Of a stretch of 64,000 nucleotides of DNA, positions 25,374 through 34,285 are shown piece by piece (within the stretch, counting starts at the first letter, position 1; every line of letters begins with the position of its first letter). The stretch is from an uncultured Cryomorphaceae bacterium (GTDB lineage: Bacteria > Bacteroidota > Bacteroidia > Flavobacteriales > Schleiferiaceae), in contig CAJVWI010000003.1 of NCBI GenBank assembly GCA_913009655.1, forward strand, positions 1-64,000. The letters are read 5' to 3'. Position numbers and translations under genes: made by a program. Below the pieces are notes generated by a model. The model saw only the letters and a program-made list of their open reading frames with translations. It was not told the DNA's origin and searched no databases.

Positions 25374-28199
25374 ATGACTCAACCCCGACTTTATTTGCTT
25401 GATGCTTACGCTCTTATTTTTAGAGCATATTTCGCATTTGCTAAAAACCCTAGAGTCACTAGTAAAGGGTTGGAAACATCTGCTATCTATGGTTTTTTAT
25501 TGGCCTTATTAGATGTTTTAGAAAAGTACAATCCAAGTCATATAGCTGTCGTATTTGATACAGGAGGAAGTGTCGCGCGTGAAGAACTCTATGCTGATTA
25601 TAAGGCAAATCGAGATGAAACTCCTGAAGGAATAAAGGTTGCAGTACCATTTATATATAAAATTTTAGAAGCCATGAATATTACTGCCCTTGGGGTGAAG
25701 GGATTTGAGGCAGATGATGTAATTGGAACTTTAGCTAAAAAAGCTGAAAAATCCGGATATAATGTTTTTATGATGACTCCAGATAAAGACTTTGGTCAGC
25801 TTGTAACAGATAATATAAAGATGCTGCGTCCTGGAAGAGGAGGAGATCCAGCAGCAGTTTTAGGGCCAAAAGAGATTTGTGAAAAATGGGGAATTGCCAG
25901 AGTAGAACAAGTGGTAGATGTTTTAGGTCTAATGGGCGATTCTGCAGACAATATTCCAGGTATTCCAAGTGTTGGTGAAAAAACAGCAGCAAAATTATTG
26001 GCAGAATATGATTCTATGGAAGGGATTCTTGATAATGCTGATAAAATAAAAGGCAAGCTTGGTGAAAAAGTTCGTGAATTTGCGGATCAAGGAAGAATGT
26101 CAAAAATATTAGCTAGGATAATCACGGATGTCCCCATCGATCTTAATGAAGAAGATTTATTGCGCAAAGAGGCTAATGAAATTGTTTTAGGAGACTTACT
26201 AGATAAATTAGAATTCAGGAGCTTATCGAGAAGACTAATAAAGAAAACGAATGATTCATTGCCAATAAAAAATATCAATGTTGCAGGAGTGCAAAGCTCA
26301 AAGGTTAAAGTGAAAAAAGACGGCCAGATGAACCTATTTAGCTCTAGTCTTAATGATGAAATTGACGATATTCCATCTAGTTCTAAATACAAGTTATCTG
26401 ATCGTGATTATGTTTTAATAGACTCTATTCCGGCTGCTAGTCTATTGAATCGAAAGCTTCTGGAGAAAGATTCTATTTGCTTTAGTCTTCAGATAAAATC
26501 GACACCAACTAAGAAAAATATGATAGTTGGCTTGGCTTTTAGTTATGCTTCAAATAGAGCTTATTATGTGCCATTTTCTGAGGTCAAAGATGAAGCCTCG
26601 AAGTATTTAAAAATATTTAAAAATCTTTTTGAAGATGAGACTATTAAGAAAGTCGGGCATGATATAAAAAATAAATCGCAATCACTTTTAAACTATGGGA
26701 TAGCACTTCGTGGAACTCTTTTTGATACCATGATTATGCATTATCTGATAGAGCCAGATCAAAGGCATACAAAAGAGAGATTGTTTGTTAATTATCTGTC
26801 CCACTCCATTGAATCGAAGTATCTCTATTCTTTGTATCAAACTGATAAGAAAACCATAGATTTTTCGACCTTATTGATAAAGGACTTAAGTCAGCTAAAG
26901 TGCGAAGAGGTAGATCTGGTTTATCAATTATTCCAGATTTTACTTAGTAAACTTAGAGAGTTAGAACTGGATAAACTTTATGTCGGTGTGGAATCATCTT
27001 TAATTTCCGTTCTTTCAGACATGGAGTCATGTGGCGTTAGCGTTGACAAAGAAGGCCTGAAGGCTTACTCTCAAGAATTAGGTAAAGAAATGGCAAGCCT
27101 TGAGGTAGAGGTTCATCAAATTGCAGGCCGTGTATTCAACTTAGCCTCTCCAAAACAACTTGGCGAAATTCTTTTTGATGAACTAAAAATTGGAAAGGGT
27201 AAAATAAAAAAAACAAAAACAGGTCAGTACGCTACAGGAGAAGAAGTGATTGAGAAATTGTCGGAAGAACACATAATTGTTAAAAAACTTTTAGAATGGA
27301 GACAATTAGTAAAGCTAAAAAGTACTTATGTTGATGCCTTGCCGCCGTTACTCGATCTAAATTCGGGAAGAATTCACACTACATTTAATCAAGCCGTAGC
27401 TGCAACAGGTCGATTATCAAGTGCTAATCCTAATCTGCAAAACATACCGATTAGGACACCAAGAGGTAGGCGGGTAAGAGAATTATTCGTTGCCAAAGAT
27501 TCACATCATGTTTTATTGAGTGCAGATTATTCTCAAATTGAATTAAGAGTCATTGCCTCAATGAGTGAAGATAAAGCTATGCAGGAAGCTTTCTTAAGTG
27601 GTGAAGATATCCATGCTAAAACGGCATCTAAAGTCTTTAATGTGCCCTTAGATCGGGTTTCAAGGGAGCAAAGAGGAAATGCTAAAACGATTAATTTTGG
27701 AATAATCTATGGAGTTTCTGCATTTGGACTTAGTCAACAGTCTAGTCTTTCTCGCACTGAGGCAAAAGAGGTAATTGAAAGTTATTTTTCATCTTATCCA
27801 GGGATAAAAAAGTATATTGATGAACAAGTAATTCACGCTCGTGAAAAAGGTTTTGTCGAGACCTTAATTGGTCGTCGTAGATATTTAACCGAAATCAATT
27901 CTCATAATAGAGTTATGAGGGGACATGCAGAGCGTAATGCCGTGAATGCTCCCATTCAAGGTACCGCAGCCGACATTATGAAATTAGCTATGATTGGAGT
28001 TGATAATAGAATGAAAAAAGAGGGGTTCCTTTCAAAGATGATCATACAAGTTCATGATGAATTAGTCTTTGATGCTATGAAAAGTGAACTTAAGGATTTA
28101 ACATTGTTGGTGACTGAAGAAATGGAAAATGCTTTTAAACTCAATGTTCCGCTTGTTGTTGATACTGGAGTTGGGAACAATTGGCTAGATGCTCACTAA
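25374..28199 (+). CDS. polA: DNA polymerase I, with a probably inactive proofreading domain
   Basis: A 941-residue family A polymerase for Okazaki-fragment maturation and repair. Residues 1 to ~295 are a 5'-nuclease with intact acidic residues ('LLDAYALIFRAYF', 'EADDVIG' 112-118, 'TPDKDFGQL', 'GLMGDSADNIPGIPSVGEKTA' region). Residues ~345-525 align with the 3'-5' exonuclease, but its metal-binding acids are replaced: by alignment with E. coli Pol I, S371 and Q373 stand for D355/E357, K434 for D424 and E512 for D501. The polymerase domain is intact: D718 in 'ADYSQIELR', 'RGNAKTINFGIIYG' (767-780) and 'HDE' (894-896). It converges with the antiporter gene, 15 bases apart. Confidence 0.96.
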   Translation: MTQPRLYLLDAYALIFRAYFAFAKNPRVTSKGLETSAIYGFLLALLDVLEKYNPSHIAVVFDTGGSVAREELYADYKANRDETPEGIKVAVPFIYKILEAMNITALGVKGFEADDVIGTLAKKAEKSGYNVFMMTPDKDFGQLVTDNIKMLRPGRGGDPAAVLGPKEICEKWGIARVEQVVDVLGLMGDSADNIPGIPSVGEKTAAKLLAEYDSMEGILDNADKIKGKLGEKVREFADQGRMSKILARIITDVPIDLNEEDLLRKEANEIVLGDLLDKLEFRSLSRRLIKKTNDSLPIKNINVAGVQSSKVKVKKDGQMNLFSSSLNDEIDDIPSSSKYKLSDRDYVLIDSIPAASLLNRKLLEKDSICFSLQIKSTPTKKNMIVGLAFSYASNRAYYVPFSEVKDEASKYLKIFKNLFEDETIKKVGHDIKNKSQSLLNYGIALRGTLFDTMIMHYLIEPDQRHTKERLFVNYLSHSIESKYLYSLYQTDKKTIDFSTLLIKDLSQLKCEEVDLVYQLFQILLSKLRELELDKLYVGVESSLISVLSDMESCGVSVDKEGLKAYSQELGKEMASLEVEVHQIAGRVFNLASPKQLGEILFDELKIGKGKIKKTKTGQYATGEEVIEKLSEEHIIVKKLLEWRQLVKLKSTYVDALPPLLDLNSGRIHTTFNQAVAATGRLSSANPNLQNIPIRTPRGRRVRELFVAKDSHHVLLSADYSQIELRVIASMSEDKAMQEAFLSGEDIHAKTASKVFNVPLDRVSREQRGNAKTINFGIIYGVSAFGLSQQSSLSRTEAKEVIESYFSSYPGIKKYIDEQVIHAREKGFVETLIGRRRYLTEINSHNRVMRGHAERNAVNAPIQGTAADIMKLAMIGVDNRMKKEGFLSKMIIQVHDELVFDAMKSELKDLTLLVTEEMENAFKLNVPLVVDTGVGNNWLDAH

Positions 28200-28214
28200 A
28201 TAAGAAAACACTAA

Positions 28215-29492
28215 TTACTTGATTCTAGACTCCCCTTCAAGTGCTTCTGGGTCAATGCTACCAGTTTCTCTAATAACTTCTCCCAGGGTTCGATGATCAT
28301 CTTTTTCTTTGTGACGAACCATTCCCCATGCCATTATGCTACTGCTCGCAAGTATGATATAGAGTAAAATACCATTATCAAATTGAGTGATGGTCATGTT
28401 TTCTGGTATTGCATAAAATAATAAAATTGTAATTAATCCTCTAGGAGCCAGATAGTTTAACAAGAGGGTAGGTCTTGAAACAGTCCATGTGATAGCCATT
28501 TTACGAATTTGATAAATCCCAATTAAGGAAAGGCCTGCAAAGAAAATAACAAGTGGATTTCCGAGAGAAGTCAGATCAATGCTGTAACCAAAGACAACGA
28601 AAAAAAATGTCCTTACGATAAACGCAGTTTCTCTTGTGATCAACTTAAAGTCCTTAAGGAGCGAATTCACTATATCAGCCTTAAGCAATCGTTGTAGTCG
28701 TCCAGGGAAGAATAGCTTCGGATTATTTAGAATCATACCGAAAATAAGAATCACCAACAAGGAGCTTAAGTGGAGCAATTTTCCAACCGCATATAGAAGA
28801 ATTAAAACAGAAATTAAAAGAAATAATTTAAGTTGCGTTTTTATGTTTTGCAGAAGAAGAACGAGCAAGTACGAAAATACTGCAGAGACGATAACACTAA
28901 TTCCAAAAGACCAGCCAAATTGCAGTAACCATTCACTTACGCTTCCGCTTGGGTTCTCAAATCCTTCAACAAGGAAATAAAATAACATAATACCAATTAT
29001 ATCGCTGAAAGTTGACTGATATATCATGAATTCTTTCAAGTCCTTTTTGAAATATTCAATGCTGGGAATGACGATTGCAGAACTTAAAATACTTAATGGA
29101 ACGGCATATAGTAGGGCACTTTCCCATGTCGCATCCATGCCTACATGAAATAGCCCTGCAAGAAACAAAACGGTGAATCCCATCTCGAGTAGCGTTAGTA
29201 TTAAGCTCCTTCCCACGAGACTTCTTCTATCTCTGCTGAATTCAAGATCTAATGCTGCTTCAAGAACTATCATTATTAGACCGATACTTCCTAGGATTTC
29301 CAAAGAAGGTTGAACGTTAGGCTGGGGAACAGAAAAGTAGCTCCCTACGGTACTAAGAATCATCCCCATTCCAAGAAGCATTAAAACACTTGGAACTCTT
29401 GTCCTCTTTGCGAGTAAATTAAAGAGATACGACACTATAACAATTGCTGCTAAAGCGATAAGAACAGATGGCGTGTTAATTAAATTACTCAA
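28215..29492 (-). CDS. Cation:proton antiporter (CPA1/NhaP-like)
   Basis: A 425-residue membrane protein with about 12 hydrophobic segments and no large soluble domain. The pattern resembles CPA1-type Na+(K+)/H+ antiporters: 'GSIGLIMIVLEAALDLEF', 'PLSILSSAIVIPSIEYF', a 'FSDIIGIMLFYF' segment with an acidic residue in the membrane, and 'LNYLAPRGLITILLFYAIP' near the end. It probably exports Na+ or K+ in exchange for protons for ion and pH balance. The C-terminal tail (~395-425) is charged and cytoplasmic. It lies alone between polA and typA. Confidence 0.85.
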   Translation of the reverse strand: MSNLINTPSVLIALAAIVIVSYLFNLLAKRTRVPSVLMLLGMGMILSTVGSYFSVPQPNVQPSLEILGSIGLIMIVLEAALDLEFSRDRRSLVGRSLILTLLEMGFTVLFLAGLFHVGMDATWESALLYAVPLSILSSAIVIPSIEYFKKDLKEFMIYQSTFSDIIGIMLFYFLVEGFENPSGSVSEWLLQFGWSFGISVIVSAVFSYLLVLLLQNIKTQLKLFLLISVLILLYAVGKLLHLSSLLVILIFGMILNNPKLFFPGRLQRLLKADIVNSLLKDFKLITRETAFIVRTFFFVVFGYSIDLTSLGNPLVIFFAGLSLIGIYQIRKMAITWTVSRPTLLLNYLAPRGLITILLFYAIPENMTITQFDNGILLYIILASSSIMAWGMVRHKEKDDHRTLGEVIRETGSIDPEALEGESRIK

Positions 29493-29585
29493 GACTTTTG
29501 GTATTTAATATGAATGTACAAACTAATATTCGTGCCATTAAATGGTGATGAATTTTAATTTAAAAATTCTATTAAATCTTAATTC

Positions 29586-31361
29586 TCAATTTTTACTTTT
29601 TCTACGCTTTCTTAAGCGTAAACTTTTTGGAGTTATTTCAACCAACTCATCTGATTGAATATATTCTAGGGCTTCTTCTAAACTTAACTTTATCGCTGGC
29701 GCTATTCGAACCTTGTCGTCTGTTCCAGAAGCTCTTACATTAGTTTGCTTTTTGGCCTTGGTCAGATTAACATCTAAATCACTCCCTCGAGTGTGTTCAC
29801 CGCAAATTTGTCCTGCATAAATATCTTCTCCAGGCTCAATGAAAAATCTTCCCCTGTCCTGAAGACGGTCTATTGAGTAGGCTATTGACATTCCTTGCTC
29901 CATAGAGACTAGTGACCCATTAGTTCTCCTAGGGAGATTTTGTTTTAGTGGCTGGAATTCAATAAAACGATGATTCATGATCGCTTCACCAGAAGTGGAA
30001 GTTAAAAGTGAATTCCGCAAGCCAATCAATCCTCGAGATGGAATTTGAAATGTTAAAATCATACGGTCACCTTTAGGCACCATATTTAGTAACTCGCCTT
30101 TTCTTAATGTTGCCATCTCCACCGCTGTTCCGCTCATAGTCTCGGGTAAGTCGATAACTAATTCTTCAACAGGCTCGCATTTAACCCCGTCTATTTCCTT
30201 TATGATTACTTCAGGATTTCCTATTTGAAGTTCGTACCCTTCTCTTCTCATAGTTTCAATTAGAACCGACAAATGAAGTACTCCTCTACCAAAGATCCTA
30301 AAAGTATCAGCGGAATCCGTCAACTCCATCTTTAGGGCTAAATTCTTTTCTAATTCTTTTTCTAGTCGGTCTCGTAAATGCCTTGAGGTGACATACTTTC
30401 CTTCTTTACCGAAAAACGGAGAGTCATTGATTGTAAATATCATACTCATGGTAGGTTCATCTATAGATATTGGAGGTAGCCCCTCAGGTGTTTCCCAATC
30501 AGCTATCGTATCACCAATTTCAAATCCCTCAATTCCATTAAAAGCACATATTTCTCCTACACCAACTTTTTCTGTCCGGACTTTACCGAGCCCCTCAAAA
30601 ATAAATAGTTCTTTAATTTTTGTTTTAATTTTTTTTCCATCACGTTTTACAAGACAAACAGGCATATTTTCCGTTAGCTCTCCCCTATGGACTTTTCCAA
30701 TTGCCATTCTACCGGTGTATGATGAGAAATCTAAGGACGTTATCAGCATTTGTGGAGTTCCTGGATTTGCTAGAGCCGTAGGGACATGTTTTAAGACCAT
30801 ATCAAGCAATGGCTCGATCGTATCAGTTTTATTTTTCCAATCATTACTCATCCAATTTTCTTTTGCTGAGCCATAAACACAAGGAAAATCAAGTTGCTCT
30901 TCTTCAGCATCTAAAGAAAACATTAAATCAAAAACTGCCTCATGTGCAGACTCAGGATCACAGTTTAGTTTGTCAACTTTATTAACGACTACAATTGGCT
31001 TTAATCCTAATTGAAGAGCTTTTTGCAATACAAACCGTGTTTGAGGCATTGGTCCTTCAAAAGCATCTACAAGTAATAAAACTCCATCTGCCATATTCAA
31101 AACTCTCTCAACTTCACCTCCGAAATCTGCGTGCCCAGGAGTATCGATAATGTTGATTTTAACATTTTTATAGGTGACACTGACATTTTTGGAAAGGATA
31201 GTTATTCCTCGCTCCCTTTCTAGATCATTACTATCAAGAATTAATTCACCCGTCTCTTGGTTGGACCGAAACAGCTGACAATAATGAAGAATTTTATCTA
31301 CCAGAGTCGTTTTTCCGTGGTCGACGTGAGCAATAATGGCGATATTTTTTATTTCAGTCAT
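29586..31361 (-). CDS. typA: Ribosome-associated translational GTPase TypA/BipA
   Basis: A 591-residue GTPase that binds the ribosome and aids assembly and stress adaptation. GTPase motifs are G1 '[10 protein letters not shown]', G2 'RERGITI', G3 'DTPGHADFG' and G4 'NKVDK', followed by the EF-G-like domains and the TypA-specific C-terminal part ending in a basic tail ('RLRKRRKS'). ATG at 31361 is chosen because '[20 protein letters not shown]' is the usual opening; an in-frame TTG at 31376 is an unlikely alternative. A TACTTTTG box lies on the minus strand at 31393-31400, 31 bases before the ATG. Confidence 0.96.
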   Translation of the reverse strand: MTEIKNIAIIAHVDHGKTTLVDKILHYCQLFRSNQETGELILDSNDLERERGITILSKNVSVTYKNVKINIIDTPGHADFGGEVERVLNMADGVLLLVDAFEGPMPQTRFVLQKALQLGLKPIVVVNKVDKLNCDPESAHEAVFDLMFSLDAEEEQLDFPCVYGSAKENWMSNDWKNKTDTIEPLLDMVLKHVPTALANPGTPQMLITSLDFSSYTGRMAIGKVHRGELTENMPVCLVKRDGKKIKTKIKELFIFEGLGKVRTEKVGVGEICAFNGIEGFEIGDTIADWETPEGLPPISIDEPTMSMIFTINDSPFFGKEGKYVTSRHLRDRLEKELEKNLALKMELTDSADTFRIFGRGVLHLSVLIETMRREGYELQIGNPEVIIKEIDGVKCEPVEELVIDLPETMSGTAVEMATLRKGELLNMVPKGDRMILTFQIPSRGLIGLRNSLLTSTSGEAIMNHRFIEFQPLKQNLPRRTNGSLVSMEQGMSIAYSIDRLQDRGRFFIEPGEDIYAGQICGEHTRGSDLDVNLTKAKKQTNVRASGTDDKVRIAPAIKLSLEEALEYIQSDELVEITPKSLRLRKRRKSKN

Positions 31362-31392
31362 AATGAGTGGCCTCAAATGTTATTCAGCCGCG

Positions 31393-31400
31393 CAAAAGTA
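31393..31400 (-). promoter_or_regulatory. -7 promoter box of typA
   Basis: The minus strand reads TACTTTTG, an exact consensus match, 31 bases before the ATG at 31361. Confidence 0.5.
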
Positions 31401-31550
31401 CTCTTTTATTAAACTATTAACTCCCAATAAAAAAATGACTGATTAAAGAGTGATTATTTTTATTAAATAAGAATATCTAATATCTCTCACTTTCAGATCA
31501 ACAACCCAATAGTTTGTTTGCGGATTTAACGATGATTTACAGTAAACAAC

Positions 31551-33137
31551 CTATTTAATTGTTTGAAAAAATTGATAAAAACTTTCGGGATTATCATTGA
31601 TTCCTTTTGACGAGTTCACTTGAATGTTGATTTCTCTATCTTTAGATTTTTCTAAAAAGTCTTCTAATATTTCTACGATATCATCATCAATATAAATGGT
31701 ATTTCTAACGTCTAATTCTAAAAAAGTATTATTTGGAAGATTGTCCAACTCTTTGAGAATTGCGCCTTTATTAAAAAATGTCACTTCTTCAGCAAGAGTC
31801 ATTTTTATTATATGTGTCCCATTACTTTTATCCTCTAAATGTAAAAAATGGGAGTTTTGAAAACTTTTAACTATCACGATTAGAGCACTCACTGCAAGAC
31901 CAAACATTATCCCTAACAGCAAGTTCGTAAATACAATACCAACAATTGTTACAATAAAAGGCACAAATTGTTTCCACCCTTTTTCAAACATAACTTTAAA
32001 TAACGAGGGCTTTGCCAGCTTATAACCCACAATGAATAATATCGCCGCTAAAACAGATAATGGTATCTTATTTAAAAAAGTAGGTATTAAAACAACGGAG
32101 ATTAATAGTAAGAATCCGTGAAGGATGCTAGCCATTTTTGTTTTTCCTCCAGACTGAATATTAGCGGAGCTACGCACAATTACCTGAGTAATGGGTAATC
32201 CACCGATTAGACCGGAAATTATATTTCCTGACCCCTGAGCTAGTAATTCTCTATTGGTTGGAGTAACACGTCTTGTCGGATCTAATTTATCTGTAGCCTC
32301 AACACACAATAAAGTTTCAAGACTTGCTACTAAAGCTATCGTGAAAGCAGTAATCCAGACTTGAGGGTTTGTAATAGCTTTAAAATTGGGAAAACTAAAC
32401 TGGGAAAGAAACGAACTCGCATTTTCGGGCACTGGAACACTGACTAAATGGTTAGAAGAAATACGCCAAAAATCGTTTCCAGAGGTTATTAAGAAATATA
32501 TAATCCCAACTACTACAGCAACCAAAGGACCTTGAATAATTTGGAATATTTTACCTTTTTTTGAAAGTACATTTCCCCAGAGTATTAAAATAAATAAGCC
32601 AATCATACCAATGGCTGTTGCGCCAGGGTTAATAAAACTAACGGCATTGGTGATTTCTGAGAACGTATTTTCTCCATTTTCTTGAAAAAACGCAAAGTCT
32701 CCTCCTGGATCAGTGTCATAGCCAAAAAAGTGAGGGATTTGCTTTAGAATAATAATAATTCCAATACCAGTTAACATGCCTTTTATGACGGAGGAAGGGA
32801 AGTAGTATGCTATTATGCCCATTTGAAGTAATCCAAAAAGAATTTGTATTGCACCACCTAAAACAACAGCTAATAAGAAGTTTTCAAACCCCCCTAGATC
32901 GCCAATAGCTATGAGTACAATGGCAGCTAAGCCTGCAGCTGGCCCGCTAACGCCAAGTGAGGACCCACTTAGCGCCCCTACCACAACACCTCCTACTATA
33001 CCCGCTATTAAGCCCGAAAACAATGGAGCTCCGCTTGCGAGTGCGATACCTAAACACAAAGGAAGAGCTACAAAAAAGACAACAACACTTGACGGTATAT
33101 CGGCTCTAAGATTTTTAAAAGGATTTGTATTATTCAT
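31551..33137 (-). CDS. SulP family anion transporter with STAS domain (second copy)
   Basis: A 528-residue SulP permease with 'FKNLRADIPSSVVVFFVALP' at the N terminus, about 12 membrane segments, 'GNIISGLIGGLPITQVIVRSSANIQSG' around 290-320 (a SulP signature region) and a C-terminal STAS-like domain from ~430 ('FLELDVRNTIYIDDDIVEILEDFL'). It is clearly divergent from the other two SulP proteins in the window. It follows the tetR gene by 103 bases on the same strand, so the two probably form an operon. The substrate could be bicarbonate, sulfate or another anion. Confidence 0.9.
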   Translation of the reverse strand: MNNTNPFKNLRADIPSSVVVFFVALPLCLGIALASGAPLFSGLIAGIVGGVVVGALSGSSLGVSGPAAGLAAIVLIAIGDLGGFENFLLAVVLGGAIQILFGLLQMGIIAYYFPSSVIKGMLTGIGIIIILKQIPHFFGYDTDPGGDFAFFQENGENTFSEITNAVSFINPGATAIGMIGLFILILWGNVLSKKGKIFQIIQGPLVAVVVGIIYFLITSGNDFWRISSNHLVSVPVPENASSFLSQFSFPNFKAITNPQVWITAFTIALVASLETLLCVEATDKLDPTRRVTPTNRELLAQGSGNIISGLIGGLPITQVIVRSSANIQSGGKTKMASILHGFLLLISVVLIPTFLNKIPLSVLAAILFIVGYKLAKPSLFKVMFEKGWKQFVPFIVTIVGIVFTNLLLGIMFGLAVSALIVIVKSFQNSHFLHLEDKSNGTHIIKMTLAEEVTFFNKGAILKELDNLPNNTFLELDVRNTIYIDDDIVEILEDFLEKSKDREINIQVNSSKGINDNPESFYQFFQTIK

Positions 33138-33240
33138 AATTTTTTAAAATATTCAGTTTCAACAACTATTTAATTGAGTAGAGTTATCTAAAAGAGAAAG
33201 AAGTTTTTCGTATAATTTCTAATGAATTCGATGAGAAAAG

Positions 33241-33912
33241 CTATTTTAAAATGGATTTGCGAACCAAGTCCGTATAAAATTGAACTATGCTATTCTCTCC
33301 TTCTTCAACGTCTGTTAAAGCTGGAAGATGCTTTGAGAAATACCTTTGATGATGTGCTCCCTCAATAACTGTCGAGATTAGCATATGTGGAAATTTAAAG
33401 CCTGGATTGATTTCTAGAATAGTATCGCTTACACGTTGAACAACACGTTTGTATGTTTTATAAAAACCTTTTTCATTTTCTGTATCTACGTCTTTTGTAT
33501 AGTAGGCTTTTACAGATTCTGAGATTATAATCTTATTCAACAAAAATTCATTTATGAATAAATATTCATCGTCTTTTTCAACGGGTTCTGTAAAAAGATG
33601 AATGGCATTATTTAATCTATCATGTGGAGATGATAGGTTATTATTTGCAAAAACTAACTTATACTCGATCCAGCTCCAGTACCAATTTATTAAGTAAACT
33701 AATAAGGCATGTTTGCTTTCGAAATATCTGTAAATAGAACTTTCGTTGGAACCTATAGACACGCCTAGTTTTTTAAAGGTAAAAGCTTCGAAACCTAGAT
33801 CGGTTATCATTTCTATACTCCTGCAAACTATTTTTTTCCCCAAATCCGAAGATTCAGGGTTTTTAGAATACAAATCAGGGCTTATGGATATGTTGACAGA
33901 TAAATTTTTCAT
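33241..33912 (-). CDS. TetR/AcrR family transcriptional regulator
   Basis: A 223-residue regulator with an N-terminal helix-turn-helix domain ('GFEAFTFKKLGVSIGSNESSIYRYFESKHALL', ~40-70, quoted by position: recognition part 'SNESSIYRYFESKHALL') and a C-terminal ligand-binding domain without clear family match. ATG 33912 is preferred over an in-frame TTG at 33924 that lies within the promoter box. It is flanked by SulP genes on both sides and its promoter abuts a perfect 17-bp palindrome, so autoregulation and control of the SulP genes are likely. The ligand is unknown; a carbon- or anion-related signal is speculation. Confidence 0.87.
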   Translation of the reverse strand: MKNLSVNISISPDLYSKNPESSDLGKKIVCRSIEMITDLGFEAFTFKKLGVSIGSNESSIYRYFESKHALLVYLINWYWSWIEYKLVFANNNLSSPHDRLNNAIHLFTEPVEKDDEYLFINEFLLNKIIISESVKAYYTKDVDTENEKGFYKTYKRVVQRVSDTILEINPGFKFPHMLISTVIEGAHHQRYFSKHLPALTDVEEGENSIVQFYTDLVRKSILK

Positions 33913-33921
33913 AGTAACGCG

Positions 33922-33929
33922 CAAATATA
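33922..33929 (-). promoter_or_regulatory. -7 promoter box of tetR
   Basis: The minus strand reads TATATTTG, an exact TAnnTTTG match, 9 bases before the ATG at 33912. It directly abuts the palindrome at 33930-33946. Confidence 0.6.
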
Positions 33930-33946
33930 TAATAGTATTACTATTA
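33930..33946. promoter_or_regulatory. Perfect 17-bp palindrome, putative TetR operator
   Basis: TAATAGTATTACTATTA is a perfect inverted repeat (8-bp arms around one central base) immediately upstream of the tetR -7 box, so a bound dimer would cover the promoter. The length and spacing suit a TetR dimer. A close match occurs at 10516-10532 at another SulP operon. Confidence 0.55.
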
Positions 33947-34285
33947 AATAAAAATGTTAAACTATTTTTTTGAGGAAAAAGTTTTTTATTTTTTGGAATC
34001 TAATATTATAATATTCAGCTGATCAATTTTGATCGTCTTGTTTATTAAGCGAATTCTGCAATAAAAATTCATCTATTCAAAATAGCAATTAAGTAATATT
34101 ATTATTATTTGTCTTTAGTTCGTGTCAAAACGTTAAATTGTTTTCTTTTACAATAAAGGAATAAGTCAATTAGATGCTATTTTGTTTAGGATAATCATAA
34201 TGCGTTAGTGAACAACTAATCTGCACTAGCCCAATTAGCTGGAACTCTTATTAAAAAATGACTTTTGTTATTCTAAATCATATTC
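33947..34285. other. AT-rich intergenic region between divergent tetR and SulP genes
   Basis: No coding sequence is evident in this 339-base stretch. It holds a perfect 14-bp palindrome, AATATTATAATATT (34002-34015), and an inverted repeat, GATCAA-TT-TTGATC (34021-34034), both possible binding sites, though AT-rich sequence gives such repeats by chance. I see no exact TAnnTTTG box for the rightward SulP gene; the nearest is 'TATTTTG' at ~34178, one base short. The region is long for this compact window, which suggests regulatory content. Confidence 0.4.

Noticed and set aside
33913-33924. Upstream TTG start for tetR
   Set aside because: The TTG is part of the TATATTTG promoter box.
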